From the NCBI RefSeq assembly GCF_028389875.1, contig NC_084687.1, positions 4,934,157-4,998,156 on the forward strand: DNA of 64,000 nt, given 5' to 3'. This DNA is from Rhea pennata (Eukaryota; Chordata; Aves; Rheiformes; Rheidae). A program made the translations under genes and the position numbers. The first letter of the stretch is position 1. The number at the start of each line of letters is the position of its first letter. Shown here in pieces: positions 59,751 to 64,000 of this stretch. The notes beneath the pieces are model-generated. The model did no database searches. It saw nothing but the letters and a program-made list of their open reading frames with translations, and was not told where the DNA came from.

Positions 59751-59804
59751 CGTCACTAACCGGCGTGAGCAGGGCATGGGCCAAGTGTCTGCCCGTGTCA
59801 ATCA
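59751..59804 (-). promoter_or_regulatory. REN: REN proximal promoter: CRE half-site and PBX/PREP-like site
   Basis: On the minus strand, TTAGTGACGG (CRE half-site TGACG, 59,751-59,755) lies about 255 bp above the predicted start, and TGATTGACA (59,796-59,804) fits a PBX/PREP site about 300 bp above it. Mammalian renin promoters use a CRE near -225 and HOX/PBX-type sites. The correspondence is inference. Confidence 0.4.
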
Positions 59805-59829
59805 GGAGAGCGGCACCGAAGGCAGCAGC

Positions 59830-62270
59830 GGCGGCTCAGGTTAACCAGGGCTTGCTCCATCCAGGGCCTGAAGCACGCTCTGGCCGCAAACAGCTTTACC
59901 AGTCCCACGCTGCAGCAGCAGAAAGGAGGTGCAGAGGAACAGGCTTTTCCCAAAGATCCCAGAGCCAAGAGAAGCAGGCTCTGGCACTCTGCTGCAGCGC
60001 TCTCAGCCTCACAAACATCAACTGCAAAACCACAAGACCACACTGCCCTTTCGGGAGCTGCACAGAGCACACAGCAAGCGGGGAAAGCACTGTGCAGCCC
60101 GGTTACGCCGGCTAGTGAGTGCAGCCTCCTTGAATGCAGAGTCCAGGTGCAGGGAACAGCAAAACTCGTTGCAGTTGTTATATATGATGTTATATCGAGG
60201 TAGAAATGCCCACGGCCTGGCCGTTCATGCCCTGGTCAGGAGGAGCAGTCTGCTCTCTGCCCTATACAAGCAAGGTGCAAAGGTGCCCAGCAGCCCTGCA
60301 TGGCTTTGGGTGCCTGACCTGCTGCAGCTGGTCCTGCTCTGCATTTTGGAAGGAAAAAGAGAAAATTGCCCCTTGCCCATGGCAGAGTTTCCCAGCTCTG
60401 ATCCGCCAGCCTCCTCCTGGAAAGATGGAGGCGTTTTCAGAGAAGCCCTAAGAGGATGGCAGAGGGGGTGGATGGGTTTTCCTGGATGCCTTGACCAGGA
60501 GCAGGAATTTCCCCAGCCCAGCAGCCTGCAGGGCCTTTCCCAGGCTGCAGCCAGCCCGGTGGCTCAGGGATCCAACTCTGCGCCCTCCACGACTCGAAAC
60601 ACAGGCAAAGGTGGACTGAGCCTGCTAACAAGGCTCCAATCTGCCTCTTACTTGATGTAAGATGAGGGCACGCACCGGAGGGAACTCGGGGGCCACACGT
60701 TACCAGGAGGGCATCCAACCTGCTTAAAATATCCCGGCTCGTGCTGTTGCTGCAAGGTGCGTTGCTGCTCCCAGCCTCCGGGAGGGTCTGAGCTGGCCAA
60801 GGGTGGGCTCTGCTGCTTGGCACCCACCCTGCTGCACGCCGGGCTCCCGCGCTCGCCGGGGCTGCGGGTCCCAGCGCAGTGCCCGGTCAGTGCTGGATCA
60901 GGTCCCATGACTCCGAGCCAAATGCTCGAGCCCGGGGAACCTCGATGGGAAATTACTGCAAGGGCAATAAAACTGTTCTCGGAAGAAACTCGGTTACATA
61001 ACGGCCGCTGCCTCGAAATGCCCAGCTGCGCGAGCGCGCTGACGTGCTCCTGCCGCAGACGGCGTTTCATCAGGGCACCGCCGTCACCCTCGTCCAGCGG
61101 GTACCAGTGCCAAGGGGCTGCCGGAGGCTGGGGGGCTCCCACCGAGCTACAGACGGGTCCCCTCCAAACCAGGGCTCAGGAGCCTTCCTCCCATGAGGGG
61201 CTTCCGCAGTGCTCAGAGCCAGGAGGGGCTGAACACGAGCGGGTGCCCAGGGGGGCACCGAGGCTCAGTCCAGGCCAGCAGCGCTGCCTCGAGCCAGAGC
61301 ATCCCAGCCCTCTCCAGCACCGGCCGGGTCCAGGCCCCCATCCCGCCAGGCTTTGCTCCGCGGGGTCAGCGCCCGGCTCCCCTGACGTCTTTTCCCACGC
61401 AGGGTCGCGGTGCCCCGGCCCCGGACTGCGTCACTGGGGGGGAGCCTCGTGCCCCGGGCACAGGTTGCACCGGGGCGCAGGGGCCAGGAGCCCGGGCCGG
61501 GCTTCGGGGCTGCGCCTGGGAGCGGCAGCAACTTGAGAAAGCGCCTGGCCAGCAGCCACCAGACATAAATCCCCCCCTCCCCCGGGCATCCCACGGGCTC
61601 TGTTTGCTTTGCCGAGCTGAGTTTCCTAAAGGAAAGCCGCAGCGTGACTGCAAGGATGAGGGGCCACGTCAGCTGGGGAAGGTGCTCCCAGGCCGCGGGA
61701 CCGCGGGGCTCCGGCGTTTCCAGCTCCCCTTTAACCCAGGCGAGGGGCAGGCACATCCGTGAGAGCCCGGGGCACGTCCGGCGGACGCTGGATGCTGGAA
61801 GCAGCAAGACTGCAGTTTCCCTGGGCCGATTAGTGTGCTACTGTCGGAAACCTGCTGCGGTTCGCTGCAAAGGGCTGGCATTTCATACGATTATGTGCCT
61901 ATAAAAATCCCACCTGGAAACAACAAGGCAATACACTCTTATTTCCCATCTGCTTTCAAGGAATCAAACAATCAGGCTAAGAATGACTGCAAGGAGGGGA
62001 AAAAAAAGCACTTTCCAAAGAGAAACAAGTGCTTTCCTGCAAGGTAAGCTTGCTCCTGTAATGGTGGGCTGATCTGAACAAGTGTAACTCAAATTTGGAA
62101 TATAAAGTACTTGGAGCAGTCCCTCCCTAAGCAAGATTGTTAGGAAGTTTTACCAAACAGCCTTTTTCCCAAAAGACCTTTAAAAAATGGTACAAAACAT
62201 AGATACATTTCCATCTTTCCCACTCAGCAACACACACACTTCATGTTTTTTTCCAGCAAGAACCTCACAG
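59830..62270. other. REN upstream DNA, nothing distinctive
   Basis: Unique sequence, GC-rich at about 60,750-61,760. No supported gene. Isolated AATAAA words (for example near 60,969) have no gene attached. Confidence 0.5.
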
Positions 62271-62283
62271 CACAGAAAAGTAA

Positions 62284-62412
62284 CACGTGGGGCTGGTGAG
62301 GATCCTCATTCCAAACTGTGGAAAAGCCGGAGCATAGAGGCAACTCTTGGGAAGGACTCGCAGGAGAATCTGGATCACGGCGATGCCGGGAGGAATCCGA
62401 CCATTGACGTCA
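62284..62412. promoter_or_regulatory. REN: Candidate distal renin enhancer: E-box plus perfect CRE
   Basis: CACGTG at 62,284-62,289, the palindrome TGAGGATCCTCA at 62,297-62,308 and a perfect CRE TGACGTCA at 62,405-62,412 lie 2.8-2.9 kb upstream of the predicted REN start. The mouse renin enhancer near -2.7 kb is known to use a CRE and an E-box. No paired TGACCT hormone-response motifs were seen here. Confidence 0.4.
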
Positions 62413-64000
62413 GCAGAGCGAGGGCTTCACCCAAAGTGTTTTCTTAAAACCAAAGCTGCTCCACCAGGGCGCATTGAAAGAGCAATTTACGGAACCAGAG
62501 GGAAAACCTTCTCCTACAGGAGCAGGAGCCGGGGCCTGCTCCGGCCTGGGGGCAGCAGCAGCAGCACCCTCCTCTCCCCCCCCCCCCCCGCCCCAATCGC
62601 TGCTGAGCAGCAGCGATGCTGAGATCCTCCGTGCAAATAAAGTCCTGCTGCTACCTGAGCTCAACACTCTGGCTGAACTTCCTTGATTTTCTTTTTTTCT
62701 TAAAACAGGGTGAAGTGATAGTGTCTTAAAGCACTTGGGGTGTGCAACCCTGGCTCGCCCACGCTAGCTGCCACAGGGACCAGGAGGGGAATAGGGGCAT
62801 CAAGTACATGTGATTTTTTTAGGATCATTCCTCTTTCTTTTGATGGCTTTCTAAAGATGAAACTTGAAGAAGATCACCATGCAGCCCAAGCACAAGTTTT
62901 CAGCTGGGATGAAGCAAAGACAGGAATTCCAGCTAAGCTGCAGCGAGGCCACAGCCCTTGCTAACCTGCACGACAAGCCTGGGATTCCTCACCCATCCCT
63001 CCTCTGCTGGCTCGGCTCTCCCTCTGCTCTGAGCACCTCTGCTCTACTGCCTAAAGCAGCCTCGATGCCCATGGGGCCAGACTCGCCTCTACACTCCTCC
63101 CCACCCCCACCACGCTGGCACTAGGAAATTCCCAGCTGCATTCCCTCTCAAGAGCTTCCCCATAACACCTTAAAACCAGCCAAAGGGGAGCAGCATCCCA
63201 CCAGCCCAACCTCCAAGGACTCTGCTCTTGAGGGGCTGCCCTGATTTATGCCCTTTGGGGAGCTCCTTCTGCAGATCTGCTTCCACCTGATGCAAACCAG
63301 CAGTGAAGCTCAGCAGAGGCACGGTGCAACGCCTTCCTGGTGCCAACAGGCACAGGGACCAGCTTATTTCAGCTGCACTTCAATCAGGAGGGAACAGGTT
63401 TAACTCAAACTCAATAATTAATTCTTGCAATTCAAGAAAGATATCCGCATAGGGACCAACTTTGCTGTAACTGCCCTGGTTTAATTAAACTTATGCTTGC
63501 ACCCAGCTTCCTATGCAGTTGTAGGAACCTGGCTCATATCCATTTAGCGTGTGCAAATTTGACCGCCAGTTGACGGGGACGGCTCCTGCTCTGGAGCAAA
63601 GCTGCAGCTCTGCGCAGACCTCCCCGGAGCGATGCAGACATGCAGGAGCTGGCGGCGTTGCTTCACCAGCACGGTCCTGCTCTCCTCCCCTCCTCAGGCC
63701 TTGCGCCGCTGCCGCCTGCCTGGCAAAGAGCCTCTGGGTCGTGGGCAGGCAGCCGGCCCGGCTCCCCGCGCCCGCCTTCACGGCGGGGTCGGGCTTCAGG
63801 AGAGGCAGCAGGCGCGCGAGATGTCCCTGCTGGCCGAGCCCCCGGAGAGCTGCTCGGCGCCCGCAGCCTGCGTCGCTCGCCCAAGCTGGGCACGTGTCAC
63901 CTGCCGTGCGTCCAGCCTGCGCACGCAAACTCCTCGCCCTCCACCTCCCATCCTCCCTCCGGGAATGGGGCTATGGGAGAAGCAAGTCCTGGCGGATAAC
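62413..64000. other. Noncoding to the window end
   Basis: A C-run at about 62,576-62,590 and an AATAAA at about 62,635-62,641 are the only notable words. The region toward 64 kb becomes CpG-rich. No exon of the next gene expected in mammals (KISS1) is visible. Confidence 0.5.

Noticed and set aside
63491-63928. Minus-strand frame containing VNWRSNL
   Set aside because: A superficial resemblance to a neuropeptide core only. It lacks the FGLRF end, a flanking cleavage and amidation site, and a signal peptide.
59530-64000. KISS1, the next gene beyond REN in mammals
   Set aside because: I found no kisspeptin-type NxNxFGLRF coding motif on the minus strand. Birds are reported to lack KISS1, and in human it lies much farther from REN than this window reaches, so absence here is not informative.

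Overview
This is vertebrate nuclear DNA, not microbial. It has three split genes with canonical GT-AG introns, CpG islands, polyadenylation signals and long unique noncoding stretches. The order SOX13 (+), ETNK2 (-), REN (-) matches the human 1q32 block. High GC, short introns and almost no recognisable transposon suggest a sauropsid, most likely a bird microchromosome. A turtle or crocodilian is not excluded, and the species call is inference.

Layout. From 1 to 31.6 kb I see no coding gene. The stretch holds several CpG islands (about 9.0-9.6, 11.2-13.2, 14.9-15.1 and 22.3-24.2 kb), two of which carry a plausible noncoding first exon ending in a good splice donor. It also holds AT-rich blocks that look like conserved enhancers, and dense clusters of SOX/TCF-type motifs. 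I read it as the upstream region and 5' part of SOX13. SOX13 coding sequence lies in 13 exons from 31,600 to 38,411 (612 residues), followed by a 3' UTR to about 39.87 kb. ETNK2 converges on it: 8 coding exons run on the minus strand from 50,860 (or 50,956) to 41,783, and the CpG-island promoter region holds a GC-rich higher-order tandem array (51,053-51,575). REN follows on the minus strand: 10 coding exons from 59,454 to 55,202 (411 residues), including a 9-nt microexon, with a TATA box at 59,523-59,529. The remaining 4.4 kb is REN upstream DNA with a perfect palindromic CRE and a CACGTG E-box about 2.8-2.9 kb from the inferred transcription start.

The three genes do not form a pathway. SOX13 is a SOXD transcription factor, ETNK2 makes phosphoethanolamine in the Kennedy pathway, and REN is the aspartyl protease that starts the renin-angiotensin cascade. 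I found no previously unknown multigene system. The most interesting items are the REN microexon, the altered prorenin cleavage site, the ETNK2 promoter array, the SOX-motif clusters upstream of a SOX gene, and the candidate distal renin enhancer. All exon calls rest on reading splice sites, frame and similarity to remembered mammalian proteins; no alignment was run.
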